Source: Clostridia bacterium (GTDB lineage: Bacteria > Bacillota > Clostridia > Christensenellales > Aristaeellaceae). From it: 64,000 nt of DNA. The stretch spans positions 62,001 to 126,000 of the forward strand of contig JAFXVJ010000007.1 of assembly GCA_017524615.1 (NCBI GenBank), written 5' to 3'. Positions 42,055 to 50,719 of this stretch are shown here, one piece after another. How positions within the stretch are numbered: position 1 is the first letter of the stretch; each line of letters opens with the position of its first letter. The notes under the pieces are model-generated. The model ran no database searches and was not told the origin of the DNA. It saw only the letters and a program-made list of their open reading frames with translations. Position numbers and translations under genes: made by a program.

Positions 42055-43182
42055 TTACCGGAACACGACGGCCACAGCCTGGGCGCTGATGCCCTCCCCC
42101 CGGCCCTCGTAGCCCATGCGCTCGGTGGTGGTGGCCTTCACGGACACCTGATCCACGGGGATTTGCAGCGCTTTTGCGATGCTTTCCCGCATCTGGGGAA
42201 TGTAAGGCGCCAGCTTGGGGGCCTGGCATACGATGGTCACATCCACATTGCCGATGGAAAATCCGAGCTCCGTGATCACCCGGCGCGCTTCCTCCAATAA
42301 AATGAGAGAAGAAATCCCCTTGTATTTCATATCGCTGTCAGGGAACAGCTGTCCGATATCTCCTATGGCTGCCGCGCCCAGCAGCGCGTCCGTCAGGGCA
42401 TGAAGGGCCGCGTCCGCGTCGCTGTGGCCCAGCAGTCCCTTTTCATACGGGATTTTCACGCCGCCCAGCCACAGCTGCCGTCCTTCTGTCAGCCGGTGAG
42501 CGTCAAAGCCCGTGCCGACGCGTGGGGTGAGCATTCCGTGTGCCATGCGCAGATCCTCCGGGGATGTCAGTTTGATATTGTCCGGGCTGCCCATCACCAA
42601 TTGCACCGGATAGCCCGCGGCCTCCATCAGCGCCGCGTCGTCGGTGCAGCGGGCTGACACGGCATCATGCGCGGCCAGCAAATCGCGCACATAAAACCCC
42701 TGGGGCGTCTGCATGTGCCACAGCTCCGCGCGATCCAGGGTTTCGATCACCCGGCCTTCCCTGTCCGCCCGTTTGACGGTGTCCCGGGCGGGCACGGCCG
42801 CCACGCCGCTGCCGCAGGCGGTCACGCTGCCAATCACCCGGCGGATGATTTCTTTCGTGACGAATGGCCGGGCCCCATCGTGGATCAGGGCGATTTCGGC
42901 GTCCGCCGGCAGGGCCTGCAATCCGCGCAGGGAGGAAGCCTGGCGGTCCTCTCCGCCCGGCACGACGGCCAGGGGGAAGCAGCCGTATTGCCGCATGGTA
43001 TCGGCAAACAGCCCTTCTTCGCCCGCCCGGGTCACCAGCACCGCGCCGTCCGTCAGCCCCTGAAAGGCCCGGAAGCAGCGCACGATGGCGGGCTCCCCGC
43101 CGATGGTCAGCAGGGTTTTATTCTCCTTTGCGCCCATGCGGGTGCCGCTGCCGCCGCTCAGAAGAATCGCGTAGATGCTCAT
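42055..43182 (-). CDS. ispDF: Bifunctional IspD/IspF isoprenoid enzyme
   Basis: The 375-residue fusion carries out two steps of the MEP pathway: CDP-ME synthesis (IspD) and cyclisation to MEcPP (IspF). The IspD half (1-220) has [10 protein letters not shown] with ENKTLL, and IHDGARPFV. The IspF half (about 222-375) has GTGFDAHRL, the metal and active-site region [31 protein letters not shown], and [15 protein letters not shown]. IspE, between the two steps, is not here. The start at 43182 overlaps the DUF4364 stop (ATGA), with GGAGGAGGACGA upstream. Confidence 0.96.
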   Translation of the reverse strand: MSIYAILLSGGSGTRMGAKENKTLLTIGGEPAIVRCFRAFQGLTDGAVLVTRAGEEGLFADTMRQYGCFPLAVVPGGEDRQASSLRGLQALPADAEIALIHDGARPFVTKEIIRRVIGSVTACGSGVAAVPARDTVKRADREGRVIETLDRAELWHMQTPQGFYVRDLLAAHDAVSARCTDDAALMEAAGYPVQLVMGSPDNIKLTSPEDLRMAHGMLTPRVGTGFDAHRLTEGRQLWLGGVKIPYEKGLLGHSDADAALHALTDALLGAAAIGDIGQLFPDSDMKYKGISSLILLEEARRVITELGFSIGNVDVTIVCQAPKLAPYIPQMRESIAKALQIPVDQVSVKATTTERMGYEGRGEGISAQAVAVVFR

Positions 43183-43718
43183 TCGTCCTCCTCCGACAGC
43201 AGCCGGATCACCGTTTCGTAGATTTCCGCCGCTTTCTGCGGCCATTTTTCGGCCATGCGCCGGGCCAGGTCCCGGGCGGGCAGGGTGAAGCGCAACTGCA
43301 GCATGTCCATTTCCTGCTCCACCGCCGTCAGCGTCAGGTCATATTCGCCTCGCTCCGTTTGACGGATGGCGTGCTGATACTGCATTTCCTGCCGGAAACG
43401 GCGTTTCCACTCCTCCGCGGAATCCTTCAGCAGCTTTTTGATGCTGCCCGGCACGCGGCTGCCGAACAGGGAAAGCGCCTCCCGGCCCGCGTCCGTCAGT
43501 TCATACAGATACCCTGCGCGTTTTTTCGTGCGCACGGCCTGCCCGCCGGCGCACAGGTCGTTGAGCGAAAACATCATATCAAAATAATTCATCGTGTCCC
43601 GCTCGGTCAGGAATTGCAGCAGCTGCAGTTCCGTGCAGGGGCCCAGCTTGTCCAAACAGGCCAGCACGATCAGCCTTTGCTCGTTGTCCGGTGAGCGGCG
43701 GGGCGGTTGAAGCGTCAT
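43179..43718 (-). CDS. DUF4364 family winged-helix protein
   Basis: The 179-residue protein has an N-terminal winged-helix-like domain ([44 protein letters not shown], then [14 protein letters not shown]), followed by a helical and beta C-terminal part. This matches the DUF4364 family of clostridia as I remember it. A DNA-binding regulator is plausible but not shown. It is the first gene of the ispDF-SDR-ATPase-pfkA run; the stop overlaps ispDF by 4 bp. Confidence 0.75.
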   Translation of the reverse strand: MTLQPPRRSPDNEQRLIVLACLDKLGPCTELQLLQFLTERDTMNYFDMMFSLNDLCAGGQAVRTKKRAGYLYELTDAGREALSLFGSRVPGSIKKLLKDSAEEWKRRFRQEMQYQHAIRQTERGEYDLTLTAVEQEMDMLQLRFTLPARDLARRMAEKWPQKAAEIYETVIRLLSEEDE

Positions 43719-43846
43719 GATCGGCCTCCCACTTCATGATGATGGCATCCACCATTCTTATTCTGAGCAGGCAGGGAAAAATCCTGCAAAAGACGGCCTG
43801 CAGCCCGGGCGGCTTTTGGACGCGGGCCCGGGCACGCGCGGCATGC

Positions 43847-45493
43847 TCAGTCCCCGGTCCTCAGGACGACGCTGGTCTGCCCATCCAGGTGCAGATGGGT
43901 GCCGTCCAGGGTGGCCTCGCCGTCGCCGATAACGGCGCTGATGACGGTGAAGGGCAGATCGGTGGCCTGGCGCAGATCCACGGTCTTCCCGCTGCCGGTG
44001 GTGTTATGCAGCACGGCGACGGTGCTGCCTTGCCAGGTGCAGGTGAAGCCGCCCAGCTTGGAATCCGGGAACAGGAGGGCCGCGTAATCGCCCCGGGCGA
44101 TTTCCGGGTTGGCCTTGCGGATCATGATGAGCTTTTTATAGTGGTTATACAGCCCATCCCCAAAACGGAACATGTCCGTTACGGGATAGGGGGTCTGCTT
44201 GGAGGAATCATACGTGGCGCCGATGGGATCGCGAACGGTATCCCCGTCTCCCCACAGCATGGCCAGGCGGCGGTTGGCGTCGGTATTGGCGCCGCCGCGG
44301 GAGCCCCTGAGGCCGATTTCTTCACCATAATAGATGAAGGGAGAACCGGGGGAGAGCAGATACAGATTGGCCGCCATCTTCATCCGCCCGCTGGCGGCGG
44401 TCAGGTAGCCGGCGGCGCGATCCATATCGTGATTGGACACGAACAGGATGTTCATGGCGTCTGCGTTCAGGGCATGGATCTGATCCAGATACTGCTGGAT
44501 ATAGGCGGTGTACCGGTTCACATTGCCGCCTTTGGCCGTTTCGGCGATGATGCCGTCAGCCTGGCTGGCAGAAAAATTGAAGCAGTTGGTGACGGGAATG
44601 TACTGGTCGATCACGGCCCCTCCGTCCCACACCTCCGCCACGGTATACACGTCGCTTTTGACCTTTCGTATTTCTCCGATGTACCAGCGCCAGAAATCCA
44701 CCGATTGGGCGTTGTCGCCAAAGTAGATATATTTGGCCGCGTCAAACCGGAACCCGTCCACCCCCAGATCCAGATAATACAGCGCCACCTTCAGCAGGGC
44801 CTGGCGAACGGCGGGCTGATCGAAATCCAGTTCGGGCATATCGTCGGAAAAATTCGCTTCATAAAGCAGCTTCTGATTGGCAACCCGGGAAAAATGCCGG
44901 CCGGCCGGCAGAACGCTATCCAAATCCTGCCAGACATAGAAATTGTAGTATTCGTGATCGGGATTGTGCATCAAATGCGCGTTGAGGAAGCTTTTGAACC
45001 AGCGGTTCTGGGTGCTGGTATGGTTGATGGGCAGATCCAGGATCAGTTTCACGTCCCGGGCATGGCACAGGGCGATCAGCTCCTTTAGGTCCTCCATGGT
45101 GCCAAAGGCCGGGTCGATGGCGTAAAAATCGGCCACGTCATATTTGTGGTAGGATGGGGAGGCGAAAATCGGCGTCAGCCACAGGCCCTCCACCCCCAGG
45201 CTCAGCCCGGACTGGGGGTCGCCGTCGTTCAGGTAATCCATGCGGTTGATGATGCCCCGCAGGTCGCCCACGCCGTCGCCGTTGGAATCGGAAAAGGAAC
45301 CGACGAAAATTTCGTAAAACACACGGTTGTTGTCGTTGGCGTTTTCGCTGCCGGGCTGGAATTCCACGTCGTCCACGATGGCCTCGCCGCTGTCCGAAAG
45401 GCGATAGCGGCCGGTGGAATCCAGGGCGGGTTCGGCTGCGGCGCACGCGCAGAGCAGAACCAGAATGAAACCGATACAGAATAACCGTTTCAT
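43847..45493 (-). CDS. Exported glycoside hydrolase family 13 (alpha-amylase type)
   Basis: The 548-residue enzyme has an N-terminal signal with a lipobox-like LCAC (cysteine near residue 17), so it may be a lipoprotein. GH13 conserved regions are visible: VKLILDLPINHT, GFRFDAAKY (nucleophile Asp), VAEVWDGG (acid-base Glu), and FVSNHDMDR (third Asp). The C-terminal all-beta domain C ends at VVLRTGD. The likely action is on alpha-1,4-glucans or oligosaccharides. The ATG has GAAAGAAGGCGACCGCTC upstream. It has a divergent promoter pair with the plus-strand carbohydrate genes. Confidence 0.94.
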   Translation of the reverse strand: MKRLFCIGFILVLLCACAAAEPALDSTGRYRLSDSGEAIVDDVEFQPGSENANDNNRVFYEIFVGSFSDSNGDGVGDLRGIINRMDYLNDGDPQSGLSLGVEGLWLTPIFASPSYHKYDVADFYAIDPAFGTMEDLKELIALCHARDVKLILDLPINHTSTQNRWFKSFLNAHLMHNPDHEYYNFYVWQDLDSVLPAGRHFSRVANQKLLYEANFSDDMPELDFDQPAVRQALLKVALYYLDLGVDGFRFDAAKYIYFGDNAQSVDFWRWYIGEIRKVKSDVYTVAEVWDGGAVIDQYIPVTNCFNFSASQADGIIAETAKGGNVNRYTAYIQQYLDQIHALNADAMNILFVSNHDMDRAAGYLTAASGRMKMAANLYLLSPGSPFIYYGEEIGLRGSRGGANTDANRRLAMLWGDGDTVRDPIGATYDSSKQTPYPVTDMFRFGDGLYNHYKKLIMIRKANPEIARGDYAALLFPDSKLGGFTCTWQGSTVAVLHNTTGSGKTVDLRQATDLPFTVISAVIGDGEATLDGTHLHLDGQTSVVLRTGD

Positions 45494-45529
45494 GAGCGGT
45501 CGCCTTCTTTCTATATTGTAGCTACGCTT

Positions 45530-45558
45530 ACTATCTCATGAATTCCCTTGCTTGTCAA
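45530..45558 (-). promoter_or_regulatory. Sigma-70 promoter for the amylase gene
   Basis: On the minus strand TTGACA (45553-45558) and GATAGT (45530-45535), 17-bp spacer. The -35 box overlaps that of the plus-strand promoter within a GCTTGTCAAGC near-palindrome. Confidence 0.65.
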
Positions 45559-45580
45559 GCACGAAAAATCATGCTATAAT
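45552..45580 (+). promoter_or_regulatory. Divergent sigma-70 promoter
   Basis: TTGTCA (45552-45557) and a perfect TATAAT (45575-45580), 17 bp apart, facing the small membrane genes and galactanase. It shares -35 bases with the amylase promoter, so RNA polymerase binding should be mutually exclusive. Confidence 0.65.
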
Positions 45581-45610
45581 CATTCGGAAAAATCATGCTG
45601 TAATCATTCG
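45563..45610 (+). repeat. 24-bp tandem duplication over the promoter
   Basis: Two adjacent 24-bp units (45563-45586 and 45587-45610) differ at one base; the first contains TATAAT, the second TGTAAT, a damaged -10. The rest of the gap, 45611-45834, is GC-rich with no gene seen. Confidence 0.8.
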
Positions 45611-45834
45611 TAACTGTTTATTCACGGAATAGAAAAGCAAGGCAATCCGCTTTGGCCGCGTGTGCGCCGGGAGGACGGATGTTTCGGGCGGGCGCGACGG
45701 CCGGAGGAAAAACCGGGGGGTGCAAGGCCCCGCCCGCGCGTATCCGTTCAAGCCCCCGACTGAACAGATATGATCCTCCGGGGTTTTCAGGAAGAGCGGT
45801 CCAGCGCGGCGGAGACGGGAAAGGATGAAAGCAT

Positions 45835-46329
45835 ATGACGGAGCTTTACAGCCCGGAAGAGGAAAGGCGGTTCCGGCGGCGGGACAGGATCAGCCGCGCG
45901 ACGGCATGGACGGTGCTGCTCGGCGGGCTGGGGGCCTGCGTATGGATGTGCTGCCATGCGCGCACGGGAAACGCCGGACAGCTGCTGAAGGCCTCCATCC
46001 TCGTTTCCACGCTGGCGGGATGGGTTTTCGCGCCGCTGCTCATATGCGCAGCCGGTCCGGCCCGGGCGGAATACCGGCATATCGCGGGCATCCTGGCGGG
46101 ACAGCCGGAAGCCTGCGAAGGGACGCTCACCGTGGAAAAGGAAAGCATGTGCCTGCCCCGGAGCATTGCGGTGCGGCGGGCCCTTTTGACGGAAAACGGG
46201 GAAACGACCGCCCTCAGCCTGAATGCCCGCCTGGCCCGGCGCATGCCGCCTGACGGCACCCGGGTGCGGGTGCGGACCGTGCGGCGGTACATCACGGCCT
46301 TTGAGGTGTGCGATGAAGAGAGCATTTAG
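45835..46329 (+). CDS. Small membrane protein, paralog of the 2542-3006 product
   Basis: The 164-residue protein has a basic N-terminus, two membrane segments (about 24-41 and 53-73), then a beta-rich domain with GTLTVEKES, an ALSLNARL strand and the end GTRVRVRTVRRYITAFEVC. The layout and several positions match the protein at 2542-3006, including N-terminal LY(S/T), the AEYRH/AAYRRH linker after TM2, and the final strand. No known family is recognised. The ATG has AAAGGATG 9 nt upstream, and the gene overlaps the next gene by 17 bp. Confidence 0.7.
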   Translation: MTELYSPEEERRFRRRDRISRATAWTVLLGGLGACVWMCCHARTGNAGQLLKASILVSTLAGWVFAPLLICAAGPARAEYRHIAGILAGQPEACEGTLTVEKESMCLPRSIAVRRALLTENGETTALSLNARLARRMPPDGTRVRVRTVRRYITAFEVCDEESI

Positions 46330-46903
46330 GCGCGGCCTGGCCTTGCTGCCTCTGATGGCGATGTGGCTGATCTGCTGCGCGGTTTTCTGGACCTTTGTGT
46401 TCAGCCGCGTGACGGATACGTCGGCGGACGGAAAAATCGTGCTGTATGTGGATGCGCCGGTGCCTGGAAGCACGGACCTGGCCGTGGCCCTGGAGGAAGA
46501 AAGGGCGGAAGGCATCCGGATGGTGCATGCGCGCCCATTTTCCTATGCCATGTTCAGCGGTCAGGAGCTGCAGACGGCCGATTTGTATATTCTGCCCCGC
46601 TCCCACGTGGAAAAGTATCAGGCATGGCTTTGCCCCTTGCCGGAAAATGACTGGCGGGAAGCGGCCGGCGCAGAGGAAACCGATTTTCTGCTGCTGGACG
46701 GCGCCGCCTATGGCATCCGGGTGTACCGGGCGGAGGACGGCTGGGCAGCGGCGGGCCGGTATATCGCTTATGAAGAGGAAGATACGCGCGAGGATTATTA
46801 TCTGTTCTTCGGGGCCGCCTCGCTCCATGTAAAGGATCATGAAGGCGCGGTGGATCATGCGGCGGTCCTGTACGCGGAAAGACTGCTGTCGCTGACGGAC
46901 TGA
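46313..46903 (+). CDS. Membrane-anchored protein of unknown function
   Basis: The 196-residue protein has one N-terminal membrane segment (residues about 8-31; a possible uncleaved anchor) and a 165-residue extracytoplasmic domain with MVHARPFSYAMFSGQELQTADLYILPRSHVEKY. The phrase pattern resembles the ligand-binding lobes of small sensor or binding domains, but I recognise no family. ATG at 46313 has GAGGTG upstream. It is 22 bp before the galactanase gene and probably shares its transcript. Confidence 0.65.
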   Translation: MKRAFRRGLALLPLMAMWLICCAVFWTFVFSRVTDTSADGKIVLYVDAPVPGSTDLAVALEEERAEGIRMVHARPFSYAMFSGQELQTADLYILPRSHVEKYQAWLCPLPENDWREAAGAEETDFLLLDGAAYGIRVYRAEDGWAAAGRYIAYEEEDTREDYYLFFGAASLHVKDHEGAVDHAAVLYAERLLSLTD

Positions 46904-46925
46904 TACACAAGAAAGGGGAAGGCTC

Positions 46926-48878
46926 ATGATGAAGCAATGGATGACCCTGCTGCTGGCGATGACGCTGTTGGTTTCCTTGCTGCCCTCCGCCATGGCGGAG
47001 GAGGCGGTCAGCACGCTGTATGTGAAAAAGGTGGAAAACCTGCCGGAGGATTTCATATTCGGCATGGATGTGTCCAGCGTGCTGGCGGAGGAAAGGAGCG
47101 GCGTCATATACCGCGATTTTGACGGCAGCGAGGCGGATCTGTTCCGGGTGCTGGCGGACAACGGCATCAATTACATCCGCGTGCGGGTGTGGAACGACCC
47201 CTACGACGCCCAGGGCCGGGGCTTTGGCGGCGGCAACTGCGATACCGCGGCGGCGGTGGAAATGGGCCGCAGGGCCACGGCCAACGGCATGAAGCTGCTG
47301 GTTGATTTCCATTATTCCGATTTCTGGGCGGATCCCGGCAAGCAGATGGTGCCCCGGAGCTGGAAGGGCATGGATATCGAAACGAAAACCGAGGCGGTGT
47401 ACCAGTTCACCCGGGACTGCCTGCTTCAGATGAAGGATGCCGGGGTGGACGTGGGCATGGTGCAGGTGGGCAACGAAACCAACGGGCGCCTGTGCGGGGA
47501 ACGCACCTGGTTCAACATTCAGTATCTGATGCAGGCCGGGGCCCGGGCCACCCGGGAGGTATATCCCGGCGCGCTGGTGGCGCTGCATTTCGCAAATCCC
47601 GAAAAAGAGGGCAGCTACGCCACATATGCCGGCAAAATGGCCTACTACAACGTGGATTACGACGTCTTTGCCACTTCCTATTATCCTTACTGGCACGGCT
47701 CGCTGGATAATCTGTCCCGGGTGCTTACCGAAATTGCCGAAACCTATGGCAAAAAAGTGATGGTGGTGGAGACCTCCTATGCCTTCACTCCCGAGGACAG
47801 CGATTTTTCCGGCAACACCATCGGCGAGGGGGGCGGCATCGTGAAGGATTACCCCTTCACCGTGCAGGGTCAGGCCAACTGCATCCGGAATATCACCGAA
47901 ACCGTGGTGAACCGTACCGGAGGCGCGGGCATCGGCGTGGTGTACTGGGAAGGCGCGTGGATCACCGTGGGCGGCCAAAGCTGGGAGGAAAACCACGAAA
48001 AATGGGAGGCCTTCGGATCCGGCTGGGCCAGCAGCTATGCCGCGGTATACGATCCCGATGACGCAGGCAGGTATTACGGAGGCAGCGCGGTGGACAATCA
48101 GGCGATGTTTGACGCTCAGGGCCGCCCGCTGGAGAGCCTGAAGGTGTTTTCTCTCATGCGGACGGGCAACGATATCCCCCCCGTGGCGGACGCCCTGGAG
48201 GAGGTGACCCTCATTTGCGACCTGAACGCGCCGCTGCGCCTGCCCCAGACGGTGAACGCCGTCATGACCGACGACAGCCGGGCTGCCGTGCCTGTTCAAT
48301 GGCATTTGAGCGCGGCGGAGGAAAGCAGGATGCACACCTCCGGCCCCGCCCAATACGATGTCATTGGCACGACGGGCGGCATGACGGCCCATTGCTACGT
48401 ATCCATGGTGGAATACAATTATCTGACCGATTACAGCTTTGAGGAGGGCGGCGTCGGCTGGGAAATCACCGACCTGAAGAACGCGGACGAGCTGTACGTG
48501 GAGGATAAATCCACCGACTCCCTCACCGGCACCAGGCATATGCATTTCTGGAGCGCCAGAAAGGACAGCGTGGAATTCACCGTGGAGCAAACGGTGCGGG
48601 ACCTGCCCGCCGGCAAATACAGGTTCACCGTCTCCATCATGGGCGGCGACGCAGGCGATACCGATATTTATGCGTATGTGAAGCTGGATGGGCAGATCGT
48701 GGGCACGGCCCCGATGCGGATCACTTCCTATGGAAACTGGGACACCACCACCGTGCCGGCCTTTGATTATCAGCCGGGACATACCGTTGCCGTGGGCGTA
48801 TATGTGAAATGCCAGGGCGCTGGAAACGGCGCCTGGGGCAAGATCGACGACGCGCTGCTCAATTCCGTGCAGGAATGA
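46926..48878 (+). CDS. Secreted GH53 endo-beta-1,4-galactanase with Ig-like and carbohydrate-binding domains
   Basis: The 650-residue enzyme cuts beta-1,4-galactan of pectin side chains. A signal peptide (1-24) is followed by the GH53 domain (about 40-420), with FIFGMDVSSVLAEE at its start, acid-base Glu184 in QVGNETNGR, and nucleophile Glu282 in VVETSY. Next is a bacterial Ig-like domain (about 425-495), then a beta-sandwich (about 497-650; NYLTDYSFEEGGVGWEI) that resembles the CBM61 galactan-binding family. No sorting signal is seen, so it is released or held by its CBM. It lies upstream of the sugar importer, which has its own promoter. Confidence 0.93.
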   Translation: MMKQWMTLLLAMTLLVSLLPSAMAEEAVSTLYVKKVENLPEDFIFGMDVSSVLAEERSGVIYRDFDGSEADLFRVLADNGINYIRVRVWNDPYDAQGRGFGGGNCDTAAAVEMGRRATANGMKLLVDFHYSDFWADPGKQMVPRSWKGMDIETKTEAVYQFTRDCLLQMKDAGVDVGMVQVGNETNGRLCGERTWFNIQYLMQAGARATREVYPGALVALHFANPEKEGSYATYAGKMAYYNVDYDVFATSYYPYWHGSLDNLSRVLTEIAETYGKKVMVVETSYAFTPEDSDFSGNTIGEGGGIVKDYPFTVQGQANCIRNITETVVNRTGGAGIGVVYWEGAWITVGGQSWEENHEKWEAFGSGWASSYAAVYDPDDAGRYYGGSAVDNQAMFDAQGRPLESLKVFSLMRTGNDIPPVADALEEVTLICDLNAPLRLPQTVNAVMTDDSRAAVPVQWHLSAAEESRMHTSGPAQYDVIGTTGGMTAHCYVSMVEYNYLTDYSFEEGGVGWEITDLKNADELYVEDKSTDSLTGTRHMHFWSARKDSVEFTVEQTVRDLPAGKYRFTVSIMGGDAGDTDIYAYVKLDGQIVGTAPMRITSYGNWDTTTVPAFDYQPGHTVAVGVYVKCQGAGNGAWGKIDDALLNSVQE

Positions 48879-48938
48879 ACACGGGAAAGCAAAAACGCAA
48901 CGCATGCACATTTTTTCAGTAAAAAGCGCAAAAAAAGA

Positions 48939-48967
48939 TTGACAAATATCGAACAAAACTATACAAT
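48939..48967 (+). promoter_or_regulatory. Sigma-70 promoter for the sugar ABC importer
   Basis: TTGACA (48939-48944) and TACAAT (48962-48967) are 17 bp apart in an AT-rich stretch, about 100 bp before the binding-protein gene. Confidence 0.8.
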
Positions 48968-48974
48968 ATTCGAT
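48948..48974 (+). promoter_or_regulatory. Operator-like dyad over the importer promoter
   Basis: ATCGAA (48948-48953) and its complement TTCGAT (48969-48974) are centred two helical turns apart and cover the spacer and -10 box. It could bind a LacI or other repressor, but no regulator gene is adjacent. Confidence 0.4.
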
Positions 48975-49064
48975 GCATAGAGAAAAGAACGCATTCATAC
49001 GTTCCATAATGATTCAAAGGCATTTTGCCTGTGAATATGAATATGCAGAAAGGATGATACCTCT

Positions 49065-50594
49065 ATGAAAAAGTTCCTTGCGATGCTGCTTGCCATGATC
49101 ATGGTGCTGTCCATGGCCGTGACCGCCAACGGCGAAAGCCTGGAAGGTGAATACGATATCACCATCTGGGTGGCCGAGGAAATCGCGGACCTGACCCGCC
49201 AGCAGGTGGAAAACTTCAACGATGACAATGAAGACGGCATTTACTTCAACGCCACCGTGGAGCCCGTCTCTGAAGCGGACGCCGCCACCCAGATGATCAC
49301 CGACGTGGAAGCGGGCGCCGACATCTTCTGCTTCGCGCAGGATCAGTTCGCCCGTCTGGTGCAGGCCGGCGCCGTGGCCCGTCTGGGCAAGGCTGCCAGT
49401 GATTTCGTCGTTGAGAACAACGCGGCCGGCGTTGTGGCCGCCGCCACCTCCGGCGATGCCATCTATGCCTATCCCCTGACCGCCGATAACGGCTACTTCC
49501 TCTACTACGACAAGACCATCATCCCCGATGAGGATGTGGACTCCCTGGAAGCCATCATCGCGGACTGCGAAGCGGCCCAGAAGTATTTCGCCTTTGAAAT
49601 GCAGTCCTCCGCTTGGTATCTGGCGTCCTTCTTCTTCGGCACCGGCTGCGTGTCCGAATGGGTCACGGACGAAGATGGCGAATTCATCGAAGTGCATGAC
49701 ACCTTCAACAGCCCCCAGGGCCTGATCGCCGTCAAGGGCATGAAGAAGTTGGTGGATTCTCCCTTCCATCTCAGCTCTTCCAGCGGTTCTGAATTCGCCA
49801 ACGGCGCTGCCGCCGTGGTGACCGGCACCTGGGATTACGTCACTGTGGAAGGCATCCTGGGCGACAACATGGGCGTTGCCGATCTGCCCTCCTTCGAAGT
49901 GGAAGGCCAGACCTATCACCTGGGTTCCTTCAACGGCTGCAAGCTGATGGGCGTGAAGCCCCAGGTGGACAGCCAGAAGGCCGCTGCCCTGAACAAACTG
50001 GCCCAGTACCTGACCGGCGAAGACTGCCAGATGGAGCGCTTCGAAGCCCGCGCTTGGGGCCCCTCCAACGTGGCTGCTCAGGCTTCTGACGCTGTGCAGG
50101 CCAACCCCGGCCTGGCCGCCCTGCTGGCCCAGAGCCCCTATTCCATTCCTCAGGGCCAGATCCACGGCTCCTGGTGGGATATCGCCAAGGTCATCGGTGA
50201 CGACGTGAAGGCCGCTGCCGACGAAGACGGCCTGAAGCAGGCCCTGCAGAACTACGAAGACAAGATTTCCAGCCTGTTCACCATGAGCGACGATGTGAAG
50301 TACGCCTGGACCGTCATCGGCACCTGCAACCTGACCGACGGCTTCTTCTACACCGATTACAACAATGAAACCCGCAGCAACTGGAGCGAGGATATCCCCA
50401 TGGTGAAGGTTTCCGCCAGCGAGTGGAAGACCGAACAGGCCTGGGACATGGAAGCTGGCGTGCAGTTCAAGGTCCGCCAGGGCCTGAGCTGGGATAACGC
50501 TTTCCCGGCTGACAACTTTGTGGTGGAAGAAGCGGGCACCTACTATGTGCTCTTCAACGAAACCACCGGCGAAGTGAGCCTGACAGCCGAGTAA
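49065..50594 (+). CDS. Sugar ABC transporter substrate-binding protein with C-terminal SusE/SusF-like module
   Basis: The 509-residue protein is a MalE-type binding protein. The signal peptide (1-23) has no lipobox cysteine. The binding core spans about 28-405 (YDITIWVAEE, YAYPLTADNGYFLYYDK, ADLPSFEVEG). A separate beta-sandwich at about 410-509 (VIGTCNLTDG, WSEDIPM, W-x-tail) resembles the SusE/SusF starch-binding modules of Bacteroidetes. It therefore may bind polymer as well as oligosaccharide. The GH53 gene upstream argues for galactan oligosaccharides; the module and the nearby GH13 argue for maltodextrins. AGAAAGGATGATACCTCT precedes the ATG. A strong terminator separates it from the permease genes. 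Confidence 0.9.
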   Translation: MKKFLAMLLAMIMVLSMAVTANGESLEGEYDITIWVAEEIADLTRQQVENFNDDNEDGIYFNATVEPVSEADAATQMITDVEAGADIFCFAQDQFARLVQAGAVARLGKAASDFVVENNAAGVVAAATSGDAIYAYPLTADNGYFLYYDKTIIPDEDVDSLEAIIADCEAAQKYFAFEMQSSAWYLASFFFGTGCVSEWVTDEDGEFIEVHDTFNSPQGLIAVKGMKKLVDSPFHLSSSSGSEFANGAAAVVTGTWDYVTVEGILGDNMGVADLPSFEVEGQTYHLGSFNGCKLMGVKPQVDSQKAAALNKLAQYLTGEDCQMERFEARAWGPSNVAAQASDAVQANPGLAALLAQSPYSIPQGQIHGSWWDIAKVIGDDVKAAADEDGLKQALQNYEDKISSLFTMSDDVKYAWTVIGTCNLTDGFFYTDYNNETRSNWSEDIPMVKVSASEWKTEQAWDMEAGVQFKVRQGLSWDNAFPADNFVVEEAGTYYVLFNETTGEVSLTAE

Positions 50595-50640
50595 TATTTC
50601 TTCCGATGCTTGATTGAAAAATCCAGCAATCGGTAACTGG

Positions 50641-50678
50641 ACGGCCGGAGCCAATTCCGATTGGTTCCGGCCGTTTTT
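50641..50678 (+). terminator. Strong attenuator between binding protein and permease genes
   Basis: A 15-bp stem with one G-U pair (50641-50655 with 50660-50674) closes a TCCG loop, followed by TTTT. Outer bases CCAGCA/TGCTGG can extend it. It should keep permease levels below binding-protein levels. Confidence 0.9.
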
Positions 50679-50719
50679 GTCCAACTGCTGGTTATTCTGA
50701 GAGGGAAGTGAACAAGAGC

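Noticed and set aside
45515-45535. Possible catabolite (cre) site upstream of the amylase gene
   Set aside because: AGTAAGCGTAGCTA fits the cre consensus at the centre, but four key positions mismatch.
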